A DNA stretch of 64,000 nucleotides, taken from assembly GCF_042944905.1 (NCBI RefSeq), contig NZ_CP168496.1, positions 1-64,000 on the forward strand, read 5' to 3'. Shown piece by piece: positions 21,364 to 28,404 of this stretch. The DNA comes from Psychrobacillus sp042944905. Lineage in GTDB: Bacteria > Bacillota > Bacilli > Bacillales_A > Planococcaceae. Positions within the stretch are counted from its first letter, which is position 1; each line of letters opens with the position of its first letter. A program made the translations under genes and the position numbers. The notes beneath the pieces were generated by a model. It made no database searches, was not told where the DNA came from, and saw nothing but the letters and a program-made list of their open reading frames with translations.

Positions 21364-22254
21364 ATGACTATTAATTTTACGGGAACGGATCGAGTTAAAA
21401 GAGGAATGGCTGAAATGCAAAAAGGTGGCGTTATTATGGACGTTATTAATGCAGAACAAGCTCGAATTGCTGAAGCAGCAGGTGCAGTAGCCGTAATGGC
21501 GTTAGAACGTGTACCATCAGATATTCGCGCAGCTGGTGGCGTTGCGCGTATGGCAGATCCAAGTATTGTGGAAGAGGTCATGGGAGCAGTGACAATTCCA
21601 GTAATGGCAAAAGCACGCATTGGACATATCACAGAAGCTCGCATCTTAGAAGCAATGGGCGTGGACTATATTGATGAATCAGAAGTATTAACTCCTGCAG
21701 ATGAAGAATACCACTTACGTAAAAGCGAATTTACAGTACCATTCGTATGTGGATGTAAAGATTTAGGAGAAGCAGCTCGTCGTATTGGAGAAGGAGCTTC
21801 TATGCTTCGTACAAAAGGCGAACCTGGAACAGGGAATATTGTAGAAGCCGTTCGTCATTTTCGGAAAGTAAGTGCACATGTACGCAAAATTGTTCATATG
21901 AACGAAGATGAATTAATGACTGAAGCAAAAATTTTAGGAGCACCGTATGATGTTTTATTACAAATTAAACATCATGGTAAATTACCGGTTGTAAACTTTG
22001 CAGCAGGTGGCGTAGCAACCCCAGCGGATGCTGCTTTAATGATGGAGCTCGGGGCGGATGGTGTATTTGTAGGATCTGGTATTTTTAAATCAGAAAACCC
22101 TGAGAAATTTGCAAGAGCAATCGTAGAAGCAACAACACATTATAAGGATTACAAATTACTTGTAGAAATATCAAAAGACCTAGGGATTCCGATGAAGGGA
22201 ATTGAAATTTCTCGTTTAGCTGCACAAGATCGTATGCAAGATAGAGGGTGGTAA
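21364..22254 (+). CDS. pdxS: Pyridoxal 5'-phosphate synthase, synthase subunit PdxS
   Basis: PdxS condenses ribose 5-phosphate, glyceraldehyde 3-phosphate and ammonia into PLP; twelve subunits form the core of the PLP synthase. Lys83 in VMAKARIGH and Lys151 in LRTKGEPGTGN match the two catalytic lysines of the B. subtilis enzyme (81 and 149). Length is 296 residues from the ATG preceded by GGAGGG; longer in-frame readings would include the promoter. Its stop is two bases from pdxT, which supplies the ammonia. Confidence 0.98.
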   Translation: MTINFTGTDRVKRGMAEMQKGGVIMDVINAEQARIAEAAGAVAVMALERVPSDIRAAGGVARMADPSIVEEVMGAVTIPVMAKARIGHITEARILEAMGVDYIDESEVLTPADEEYHLRKSEFTVPFVCGCKDLGEAARRIGEGASMLRTKGEPGTGNIVEAVRHFRKVSAHVRKIVHMNEDELMTEAKILGAPYDVLLQIKHHGKLPVVNFAAGGVATPADAALMMELGADGVFVGSGIFKSENPEKFARAIVEATTHYKDYKLLVEISKDLGIPMKGIEISRLAAQDRMQDRGW

Positions 22255-22255
22255 G

Positions 22256-22849
22256 ATGGTAAAGATCGGCGTATTAGCTCTTCAAGGAGCGGTGAGTGAG
22301 CATGTTCGTTCTATAGAAGCGTGCGGGGCAGAAGCAATTGCAATAAAAAATACAAGTGACTTAACATTAGTTGATGGATTAATCCTTCCCGGTGGAGAAA
22401 GTACAGCAATGCGTAAACTAATTGACCGATTTAAAATGCTTGCACCATTACAACAATTTGCTGCAGCGGGTAAGCCGATGTTCGGAACTTGTGCGGGACT
22501 AATATTACTAGCTAAGGATCTTGTTGGGGATGACTTTGCACATATTGGCGTCTTGGATGTGAAAGTAGAGCGCAACTCTTTCGGGAGACAAGTGGATAGC
22601 TTTGAAACAGAATTAAAGATAAAGGATGTTGCGGCACATTTTCCTGCTGTATTTATACGTGCACCACATATTGTGGACGTTGGTGAGACTGTTGATATAC
22701 TTGCTACTTTTGAAGGAAGAATCGTGATGGCAAGACAGGGACATTTGTTAGGATGCTCCTTTCATCCAGAACTGACGGATGATCACCGAATTACTGCGTA
22801 TTTTATCGAAATGGTGAGGGAAACGCTTGCAAAACAAGTAAACCTATAG
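22256..22849 (+). CDS. pdxT: Pyridoxal 5'-phosphate synthase, glutaminase subunit PdxT
   Basis: PdxT is the class I glutamine amidotransferase that feeds ammonia to PdxS. The nucleophile is Cys79 in FGTCAGLILLA, the oxyanion strand is LPGGEST (45-51), and His170 with Glu172 in SFHPELTDD completes the triad. It has 197 residues, full length. It begins one base after the pdxS stop, with the ribosome binding site inside pdxS. No terminator is visible before the serS leader. Confidence 0.97.
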   Translation: MVKIGVLALQGAVSEHVRSIEACGAEAIAIKNTSDLTLVDGLILPGGESTAMRKLIDRFKMLAPLQQFAAAGKPMFGTCAGLILLAKDLVGDDFAHIGVLDVKVERNSFGRQVDSFETELKIKDVAAHFPAVFIRAPHIVDVGETVDILATFEGRIVMARQGHLLGCSFHPELTDDHRITAYFIEMVRETLAKQVNL

Positions 22850-22876
22850 TAAGGTATGAGTAATTTCATGAATTCT

Positions 22877-23112
22877 AAAAACGATGATAGGAAGTAGTAA
22901 CAAGCACGTTTTTTATAGAGAGTCAGCGGTTGGTGTAAGCTGATATTAACACTTGTGAATCCATCCTTTGAGTTGCGCGGCTGAATGTTTAGTAAGTCGT
23001 GGCCGGTTGAAAAACCGTTATGAGACAAGTGGATTTGGTATGATACTAAATCAATCAGGGTGGCAACGCGGGTATGCTCTCGTCCCTTCTATTTGGGATG
23101 AGGGCTTTTTTG
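22877..23112 (+). promoter_or_regulatory. T-box riboswitch controlling serS
   Basis: The leader shows the T-box signature AGGGTGGCAACGCGG (23057-23071), the Stem I AG-bulge region GAGAGTCAGCGGTTGGTG and, on the 3' side of Stem I, GAATCCATCC. In the last, TCC at 22960-22962 is the likely serine specifier codon. A terminator, GCTCTCGTCCC (23076-23086) with GGGATGAGGGC (23095-23105) plus Ts, follows. Uncharged tRNA-Ser would favour the antiterminator and allow serS expression. The promoter was not resolved; readthrough from pdxST is possible. Confidence 0.93.
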
Positions 23113-23144
23113 CGTTTTTTATTAATTAAAAGGAGGAATTTCGT

Positions 23145-24419
23145 ATGTTAGATGTAAAATTTGTACGAGACCATTATGAAGATGTAAAAGCAAAACTTGC
23201 TAAACGTGGAGAAGATATTTCTGAGTTTGATCAATTTCAACCTTTAGATCAAAAGCGTAGAGAACTAATTGCAAAAACAGAAGTGTTAAAAGCAGAAAGA
23301 AATGAGTTTTCTCAAAAGATATCAGAAATGAAACGAAATAAAGAAAATGCGGATGATTTGATCGCTCGTATGCGTGAAGTGGGCGATGAAATCAAAGTAT
23401 TAGATGATGAGTTAAGAGATGTGGAAGAGAAATTTGACTATATGATGATGCGTATTCCTAATATTCCACATGATAGTGTTCCAATTGGTGATTCTGAAGA
23501 TGACAATGTGGAAATCCGTAAATGGGGAGAAGTTCCCTCTTTCGATTTTGAAACAAAAGCGCATTGGGATATTGCAACAGATTTAAAAATAGTAGATTTT
23601 GAGCGTGCAGCAAAAGTTACAGGAAGTCGTTTTGCTTTTTATCTTGGTTTAGGGGCGAGACTCGAACGTGCTTTAATAAATTTCATGATGGACTTACATT
23701 CTGAAGAGCATGGATATGAAGAGATGCTTCCACCTTATTTAGCAAATCGTGCAAGTTTAACTGGTACAGGGCAACTACCAAAGTTTGAAGAAGATGCATT
23801 TTTAGTAAATGAAGAGGATTATTTCTTAATTCCAACGTCAGAAGTACCTGTGACTAATTATTATCGTGATGAAATTTTAGGTGGAGAACAACTTCCACAA
23901 GCATTTGCTGCATTTAGTGCTTGTTTCCGTTCAGAGGCAGGTTCTGCAGGTCGTGATACACGTGGTTTAATCCGTCAGCATCAATTCAACAAAGTGGAAC
24001 TTGTTCGTTTTGTGAAACCGGAAGATTCATATGAACAGTTGGAGCTTTTGACTGGTCATGCGGAAAAAGTATTACAATTATTAGGTCTTCCATATCGTGT
24101 ACTTCATATGTGTACTGCTGATTTAGGTTTTACCGCAGCCAAAAAATATGATCTAGAAGTTTGGTTACCAAGCTACGGCGAGTATAAAGAAATTTCTTCT
24201 TGTAGTAATTTTGAAGATTTCCAAGCTCGTCGCGCAGGCATTCGTTTTAGAAGAGAAACTGGGGCTAAACCGGAATATGTTCACACTTTAAATGGAAGTG
24301 GACTTGCACTTGGACGTACAGTTGCGGCTATATTAGAAAACTATCAACAAGCAGATGGGACAGTAGTGGTTCCAGAAGTTTTAGTTCCATACATGGGTGG
24401 AAAAACGGTAATTAAATAA
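23145..24419 (+). CDS. serS: Seryl-tRNA synthetase
   Basis: SerS charges tRNA-Ser, and the same enzyme primes selenocysteine tRNA where present. The N-terminal coiled-coil arm (about 30-105) that grips the long variable arm of tRNA-Ser is clear. Class II motifs follow: motif 2 FRSEAGSAG and motif 3 GSGLALGRTVAAILENYQ. The 424 residues match the family. AAAGGAGG precedes the ATG. The gene lies under its T-box leader, and the tRNA-Ser(UGA) gene is 3.3 kb downstream. Confidence 0.98.
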   Translation: MLDVKFVRDHYEDVKAKLAKRGEDISEFDQFQPLDQKRRELIAKTEVLKAERNEFSQKISEMKRNKENADDLIARMREVGDEIKVLDDELRDVEEKFDYMMMRIPNIPHDSVPIGDSEDDNVEIRKWGEVPSFDFETKAHWDIATDLKIVDFERAAKVTGSRFAFYLGLGARLERALINFMMDLHSEEHGYEEMLPPYLANRASLTGTGQLPKFEEDAFLVNEEDYFLIPTSEVPVTNYYRDEILGGEQLPQAFAAFSACFRSEAGSAGRDTRGLIRQHQFNKVELVRFVKPEDSYEQLELLTGHAEKVLQLLGLPYRVLHMCTADLGFTAAKKYDLEVWLPSYGEYKEISSCSNFEDFQARRAGIRFRRETGAKPEYVHTLNGSGLALGRTVAAILENYQQADGTVVVPEVLVPYMGGKTVIK

Positions 24420-24420
24420 T

Positions 24421-24468
24421 AAAAAAAGAATCAGAAACGGTATTATCCGCGTTTCTGATTCTTTTTTT
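24421..24468. terminator. Bidirectional terminator between serS and tadA
   Basis: AAAAAAAGAATCAGAAAC (24421-24438) pairs with GTTTCTGATTCTTTTTTT (24451-24468) around a 12-base loop. The last codons and stop of tadA lie within the hairpin. Confidence 0.92.
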
Positions 24469-24913
24469 GTTCACGAAGATTGCGAAAAAATTGTGTAAGA
24501 AGGTTACCGCATTCCTCTGCTAAAACACCTTCTATCACTTCACACATATGATTAAATCTATTGTCGTTTAAAAGATTATAGAGGGAATCCACGCAACCTG
24601 CTTTAGCATCTCTTGCACCGTACACAACGCGGGGGATCCGTGATTGTAGAATAGCACCAGCACACATAGGGCATGGTTCTAATGTGACATATAAAGTGGT
24701 TTCTTCTAATCTCCAACTGCCGATCTTACTACAAGCTTCTTGAATGGCTAATAACTCTGCGTGTGTAGTTGCATTTTGTGTAGTTTCTCTTAAGTTAAAG
24801 GCCTTCGCAATGATTTCATTTTTATATACAATGATTGCACCAATCGGTACCTCTCCACGACAAGCCGCTTTTTTAGCTTCTTCTATTGCTATATTCATAT
24901 AGTGTTCATCCAA
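24443..24913 (-). CDS. tadA: tRNA-specific adenosine deaminase
   Basis: TadA converts A34 of tRNA-Arg(ACG) to inosine. The zinc site is complete: His51-Ala-Glu53 and PCPMCAG with Cys81 and Cys84. At 156 residues it is normal. The start is TTG, with AAAGGAG upstream on the minus strand; an internal Met6 lacks a site. It runs against its neighbours serS and yaaH. In B. subtilis tadA lies codirectional just before the SRP RNA, so its position and direction differ here. Confidence 0.95.
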   Translation of the reverse strand: MDEHYMNIAIEEAKKAACRGEVPIGAIIVYKNEIIAKAFNLRETTQNATTHAELLAIQEACSKIGSWRLEETTLYVTLEPCPMCAGAILQSRIPRVVYGARDAKAGCVDSLYNLLNDNRFNHMCEVIEGVLAEECGNLLTQFFRNLREQKKNQKRG

Positions 24914-24990
24914 TTTGAATCAGCTCCTTTTACCTAAGTGTAGCATGTTTTATTTATCTATTGCATATTGTATTTTGAAGGAGTGATCGA

Positions 24991-26127
24991 TTGATTTATG
25001 TAGTGAAAAGTGGAGATAGTTTATACTCCATAGCAAAGCATTTTGGTACAAATACGGCAACACTTACCTCTATCAATGAACTACCGGACCCTGATGTGTT
25101 AGTGGTAGGGCAAGCGTTAGTTTTACCATCTACTCCAAGCCCAGATAGACCAATAATTGATACAAATTTATACGTAGAATGGTATACAAAAAGTCCATCT
25201 CAGCATGTCATAGACCAAGTAGAAAAGGATGCACCAGGGTTGACTTACATGATGCCTTTTGCGTATGAAGTTCTTCGTGATGGATCATTGACTTCGATGA
25301 ACTGGGGTAAATTGGGCGAAGTAGCAAAGAATCATCAAGTAGAATCCGTTATTGTGCTTGCAAATATTGAAAATGGAGCATTCAATGATACACTAGCGCA
25401 TACTATCTTTACGGATGATCAAGTGAAACAAAGCGTGTTTGAGAATGCAGTTGCTGAGGCTACTGTTAAAGGAGCAACTCATATTCATACAGACTTTGAG
25501 TACATTGCAAAAGAAGATCGGAAAAACTATGTAACTTTTTTAAAGGAATTAAAAGAGTTTGCTAAAGGATTTACGATTTCCTCTAGTCTTGCACCAAAAT
25601 CAAGTGATAATTTAAAAGGAAAATGGTATGAAGGGATCGATTATAAAGCAATTGGCGAGGTAGTTGATTTTGTTGTAATAATGACTTATGAGTGGGGTTA
25701 TAGTGGAGGTCCACCAATGGCAGTATCCCCAATTGGACCAGTTCGCAAGGTACTCGAGTATGCTAAAACAGAAATAGAGTCGAAGAAAATAATGATGGGA
25801 CAAAATTTATACGGATATGATTGGACGCTTCCTTATAAACAAGGAAATCCATTTGCTAAAGCATTAAGTCCACAGCGAGCTATTCAATTGGCAAGGGAAC
25901 GCAATGCAACAATTGAGTATGATTCAATTGCTCAAGCGCCTTTCTTTCATTATTGGAAAGATGGGATAGAGCATGAAGTATGGTTTGAGGATGCGAGATC
26001 TATTCAAGCAAAGTTTAAGTTATTGAAAGAATTAAACCTTTTAGGAATTTCCTATTGGCATAGCGGATTCGATTTCCCTCAAAATTGGTACTTGTTAAAT
26101 GAAATGTTTCGTGTGAAGAAAAAGTAG
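24991..26127 (+). CDS. yaaH: Spore peptidoglycan hydrolase of the YaaH/SleL type (LysM + GH18)
   Basis: The protein has one LysM peptidoglycan-binding module (about 1-48, YVVKSGDSLYSIAKHFG) and a GH18 barrel (about 55-378). The catalytic stretch is HIHTDFEY with the acid Glu; MTYEWGY and the C-terminal YWHSGFDFP fit the family. SleL/YaaH is an N-acetylglucosaminidase that acts on cortex muramic-lactam fragments during germination. B. subtilis YaaH has two LysM modules, and this one is shorter (378 residues). There is no signal peptide, consistent with mother-cell synthesis. The TTG start follows GAAGGAGTGATC. CATATTGT at 24964 could be part of a sigma-E promoter, uncertain. Confidence 0.9.
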   Translation: MIYVVKSGDSLYSIAKHFGTNTATLTSINELPDPDVLVVGQALVLPSTPSPDRPIIDTNLYVEWYTKSPSQHVIDQVEKDAPGLTYMMPFAYEVLRDGSLTSMNWGKLGEVAKNHQVESVIVLANIENGAFNDTLAHTIFTDDQVKQSVFENAVAEATVKGATHIHTDFEYIAKEDRKNYVTFLKELKEFAKGFTISSSLAPKSSDNLKGKWYEGIDYKAIGEVVDFVVIMTYEWGYSGGPPMAVSPIGPVRKVLEYAKTEIESKKIMMGQNLYGYDWTLPYKQGNPFAKALSPQRAIQLARERNATIEYDSIAQAPFFHYWKDGIEHEVWFEDARSIQAKFKLLKELNLLGISYWHSGFDFPQNWYLLNEMFRVKKK

Positions 26128-26172
26128 AGCAAATTTGCCTTTCTTATAGAAAGGTGGATTTGCTCTGTTTTT
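26126..26172 (+). terminator. Terminator after yaaH
   Basis: AGAGCAAATTTGCCTTTC pairs with GAAAGGTGGATTTGCTCT through 18 positions (one G-T, one mismatch), followed by GTTTTT. Confidence 0.9.
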
Positions 26173-26233
26173 CATTTTCTCGCTATGATAAAATAAAAGG
26201 CACGACTTGAAATATTGGAGCGAGGTTAAAAAT

Positions 26234-26866
26234 ATGTCCATTCCATTTATAACGGTAGAAGGTCCGATAGGGGTTGGAAAAACTTCCTTAGCAAAAGCGA
26301 TTGCCACTACCTATCAATTTGAATTATTGAAAGAGATTGTGGATGAAAATCCTTTCTTAGATAAATTTTATGACGATATTGCTGAGTGGAGTTTCCAAAC
26401 AGAAATGTTTTTTCTTTGCAATCGATTTAAACAATTAAGCGATATCCAAAAGAATTACTTATCAAAAGCAAAAGCAGTAACAGCAGATTATCATATTTTT
26501 AAAAATTTAATTTTTGCTAAACGATCGTTAAATAAAGCAGAATTTGAAAAGTATGAAGCAATTTATAAGATATTAACGAATGATATGCCTGTTCCAAATA
26601 TGGTTATCTATTTAGATGCTAGCTTAGACGTTCTTATTAATCGTATCGATATACGGGGAAGAGATTTTGAAAAGAAGATAAGTCCTGATTATTTGCAGCA
26701 ACTTGCAGCAGATTATCGTACATTTATTGACGACTTTGAAAAGAGACACCCGGAAGTCCCAGTTCTAAGATTCAATGGGGATGAAATAGATTTCGTTCAA
26801 AATGGACAAGACCTACAATTAATTTTAAATAAGGTAGATCAAACATTACATAAGAGGAGTTTTTAA
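26234..26866 (+). CDS. dgk: Deoxyguanosine kinase-type deoxynucleoside kinase
   Basis: This 210-residue protein belongs to the deoxynucleoside kinase family (B. subtilis YaaG), which phosphorylates salvaged deoxyguanosine with ATP. The P-loop GPIGVGKTS is at 10-18 and the lid IDIRGRDFEKKIS lies near 140. The ATG has GAGGT seven bases upstream, while an in-frame TTG 27 bases earlier lacks a site. TATGAT at 26184 may be its -10. The next gene is a paralog starting two bases after its stop. Assignment of dGuo rather than dAdo specificity rests on similarity and gene order. Confidence 0.88.
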   Translation: MSIPFITVEGPIGVGKTSLAKAIATTYQFELLKEIVDENPFLDKFYDDIAEWSFQTEMFFLCNRFKQLSDIQKNYLSKAKAVTADYHIFKNLIFAKRSLNKAEFEKYEAIYKILTNDMPVPNMVIYLDASLDVLINRIDIRGRDFEKKISPDYLQQLAADYRTFIDDFEKRHPEVPVLRFNGDEIDFVQNGQDLQLILNKVDQTLHKRSF

Positions 26867-26868
26867 CC

Positions 26869-27537
26869 ATGAATTTGAGAGAAAAGTATAGCATCCCTCC
26901 TGATGCAGTTATTACAATTGCTGGAACAGTAGGCGTAGGTAAATCAACTATGACAAAGGCGATTGCTGATGCACTACACTTTAAAACATCTTTTGAAAAA
27001 GTAGATTCAAATCCTTATTTAGATCGTTTTTATGAAGATTTCTCGAAATGGAGCTTTCATTTGCAAATTTACTTTTTAGCAGAACGGTTTAAAGAGCAAA
27101 AAAGAATGTTTGAATATGGTGGCGGATTTATTCAAGATCGATCGATTTATGAAGACACTGGTATATTTGCTCAAATGCATAAAGAAAAGGGAACGATGGA
27201 TCCCGTAGACCACGAAACCTACACTAGTTTGTTTGAAGCAATGGTGATGACACCCTATTTCCCACATCCAAACTTATTAATTTATCTAGAAGGATCATTA
27301 GACGATATTATTGATCGAATCCACGATAGAGGGCGTCCGATGGAACAGCAAACGCCAATATCCTATTGGGAAGAAATGCATGGTCGGTATGAGAAATGGA
27401 TTAATTCGTTTAATGGTTGTCCGGTACTACGTTTAAATATTAATGATTATGATATTGTTCAAAATCCAGAAAGTGTGGAAGCAATCATTGGGCGAATTGG
27501 ACACTTTATGGAACAAACAGAAGCATTGCGGAAATAA
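26869..27537 (+). CDS. dck: Deoxyadenosine/deoxycytidine kinase
   Basis: The partner deoxynucleoside kinase (B. subtilis YaaF) has 222 residues. It has the P-loop GTVGVGKST (19-27), the DRS motif QDRSIYED (Asp90-Arg91-Ser92) and a lid with HDRGRPMEQQ. It phosphorylates deoxyadenosine and deoxycytidine for salvage. GAGGAG precedes the ATG and the pair is an operon. In B. subtilis both genes point the other way with dck first from serS; here they are codirectional with replication. Confidence 0.9.
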   Translation: MNLREKYSIPPDAVITIAGTVGVGKSTMTKAIADALHFKTSFEKVDSNPYLDRFYEDFSKWSFHLQIYFLAERFKEQKRMFEYGGGFIQDRSIYEDTGIFAQMHKEKGTMDPVDHETYTSLFEAMVMTPYFPHPNLLIYLEGSLDDIIDRIHDRGRPMEQQTPISYWEEMHGRYEKWINSFNGCPVLRLNINDYDIVQNPESVEAIIGRIGHFMEQTEALRK

Positions 27538-27538
27538 A

Positions 27539-27577
27539 TAAAACCCTCTTGCAAACTATATGCAAGAGGGTTTTATT
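27539..27577 (+). terminator. Terminator after dck
   Basis: AAAACCCTCTTGCA pairs perfectly with TGCAAGAGGGTTTT around AACTATA, ending in a T-rich tail. It has A-rich sequence on the other side and could work both ways. Confidence 0.92.
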
Positions 27578-27581
27578 CCAT

Positions 27582-27609
27582 AAAAAAAGAACGTAACAAT
27601 TAAAGTTAC
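27582..27609 (-). terminator. Likely terminator of the tRNA-Ser transcript
   Basis: On the minus strand GTAAC and GTTAC flank a seven-base loop, followed by GTTCTTTTTTT. The stem is short. Confidence 0.5.
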
Positions 27610-27700
27610 CTTCATAATATTCTGAACAAGCTAGTTTAAGAAAAATTCGTTACCAATGCAACGAATTCAATCTCAAATTTATGCGTGTGTGTATTTAAAA

Positions 27701-27793
27701 TGGAGGAGGAAGAGGGATTCGAACCCCCGCGCGGTATGACCCGCCTGTCGGTTTTCAAGACCGATCCCTTCAGCCAGACTTGGGTATTCCTCC
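27701..27793 (-). tRNA. tRNA-Ser (anticodon UGA)
   Basis: On the minus strand the gene runs from GGAGGAATACCC to a CCA end encoded in the DNA. The anticodon arm TCGGT-CTTGAAA-ACCGA gives UGA. The long variable arm (GCGGGTCATACCGC) marks a class II serine tRNA, and the T arm has GGTTCGAATCC. The acceptor stem GGAGGAA/TTCCTCC is perfect. The discriminator base before CCA reads T, whereas the B. subtilis equivalent has G as I recall it. It stands alone, opposite in direction to dck. Confidence 0.95.
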
Positions 27794-27953
27794 GAAGTAC
27801 ATGAACTAATTTATCACGGATAAAATTCAAAGTCAATACATTTGAGTAACTTTTAATAAAAAATATTCATATGTACTGGCAGAATAAAATGAGCTATATC
27901 AATACTTAGAGTTGAATATAGTAGATGTGATAAACTTAAATTCTCGTATTCAT

Positions 27954-27981
27954 TGATTTTTTTTAAAAAAGTGCGTATACT
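27954..27981 (+). promoter_or_regulatory. SRP RNA promoter
   Basis: TTGATT (27954-27959), a 16-base spacer and TATACT (27976-27981) lie just before the SRP RNA 5' end. Confidence 0.75.
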
Positions 27982-27986
27982 AAGTT

Positions 27987-28260
27987 ATGCCGTGCTAGGT
28001 GGGAAGGTAGCGGTGTCTTGTAACTCGCAATCCGCTCTAGCGAGACTGAACCCCTTCTCTGAGGTTGAATATATGTAGGGTCTGGTATTTGCACGTGATG
28101 TTGACGTTTGGGTCCTGCGCAATGAGTGCCCATGAACCATGTCAGGTCCGGAAGGAAGCAGCATTAAGTGGTGCTTTCTCATGTGCCGCGGGGTAGCCTA
28201 AGCCGAGTTAACGACAAGGGTGCCGCTTATGTGTTTCAAGCGAAGGAAGGTGCACGGCAA
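27987..28260 (+). ncRNA. ffs: Signal recognition particle RNA, large Bacillus type (scRNA)
   Basis: The RNA of about 272 bases has pairing ends GCCGTGC (27989-27995) and GCACGGC (28252-28258). The invariant helix 8 segment GTCAGGTCCGGAAGGAAGCA is at 28141-28160, and an Alu-like domain (GGTGGGAAGGTAGCGGTG) is near the 5' end. It pairs with Ffh to target membrane proteins. Its place just before dnaX is conserved in Bacillales. Ends are accurate to a few bases. Confidence 0.95.
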
Positions 28261-28274
28261 TAATTTAAAATATC

Positions 28275-28310
28275 AACTCATTTATCCAATGGATGAATGG
28301 GTTTTTTTTT
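28275..28310 (+). terminator. SRP RNA terminator
   Basis: AACTCATTTATCC pairs with GGATGAATGGGTT (two wobble pairs), followed by nine Ts. Confidence 0.9.
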
Positions 28311-28354
28311 ATTAAAAAACGCATGTATTTATAGACGAAGTCACTGTTTCTTTA

Positions 28355-28363
28355 TGGTATAAT
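28355..28363 (+). promoter_or_regulatory. Extended -10 promoter of the dnaX operon
   Basis: TGGTATAAT is a perfect extended -10 about 40 bases before dnaX. Confidence 0.65.
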
Positions 28364-28404
28364 AAAATTACTATTTAACTTAAAATGAGAAGGGGGCAGG
28401 TTTG

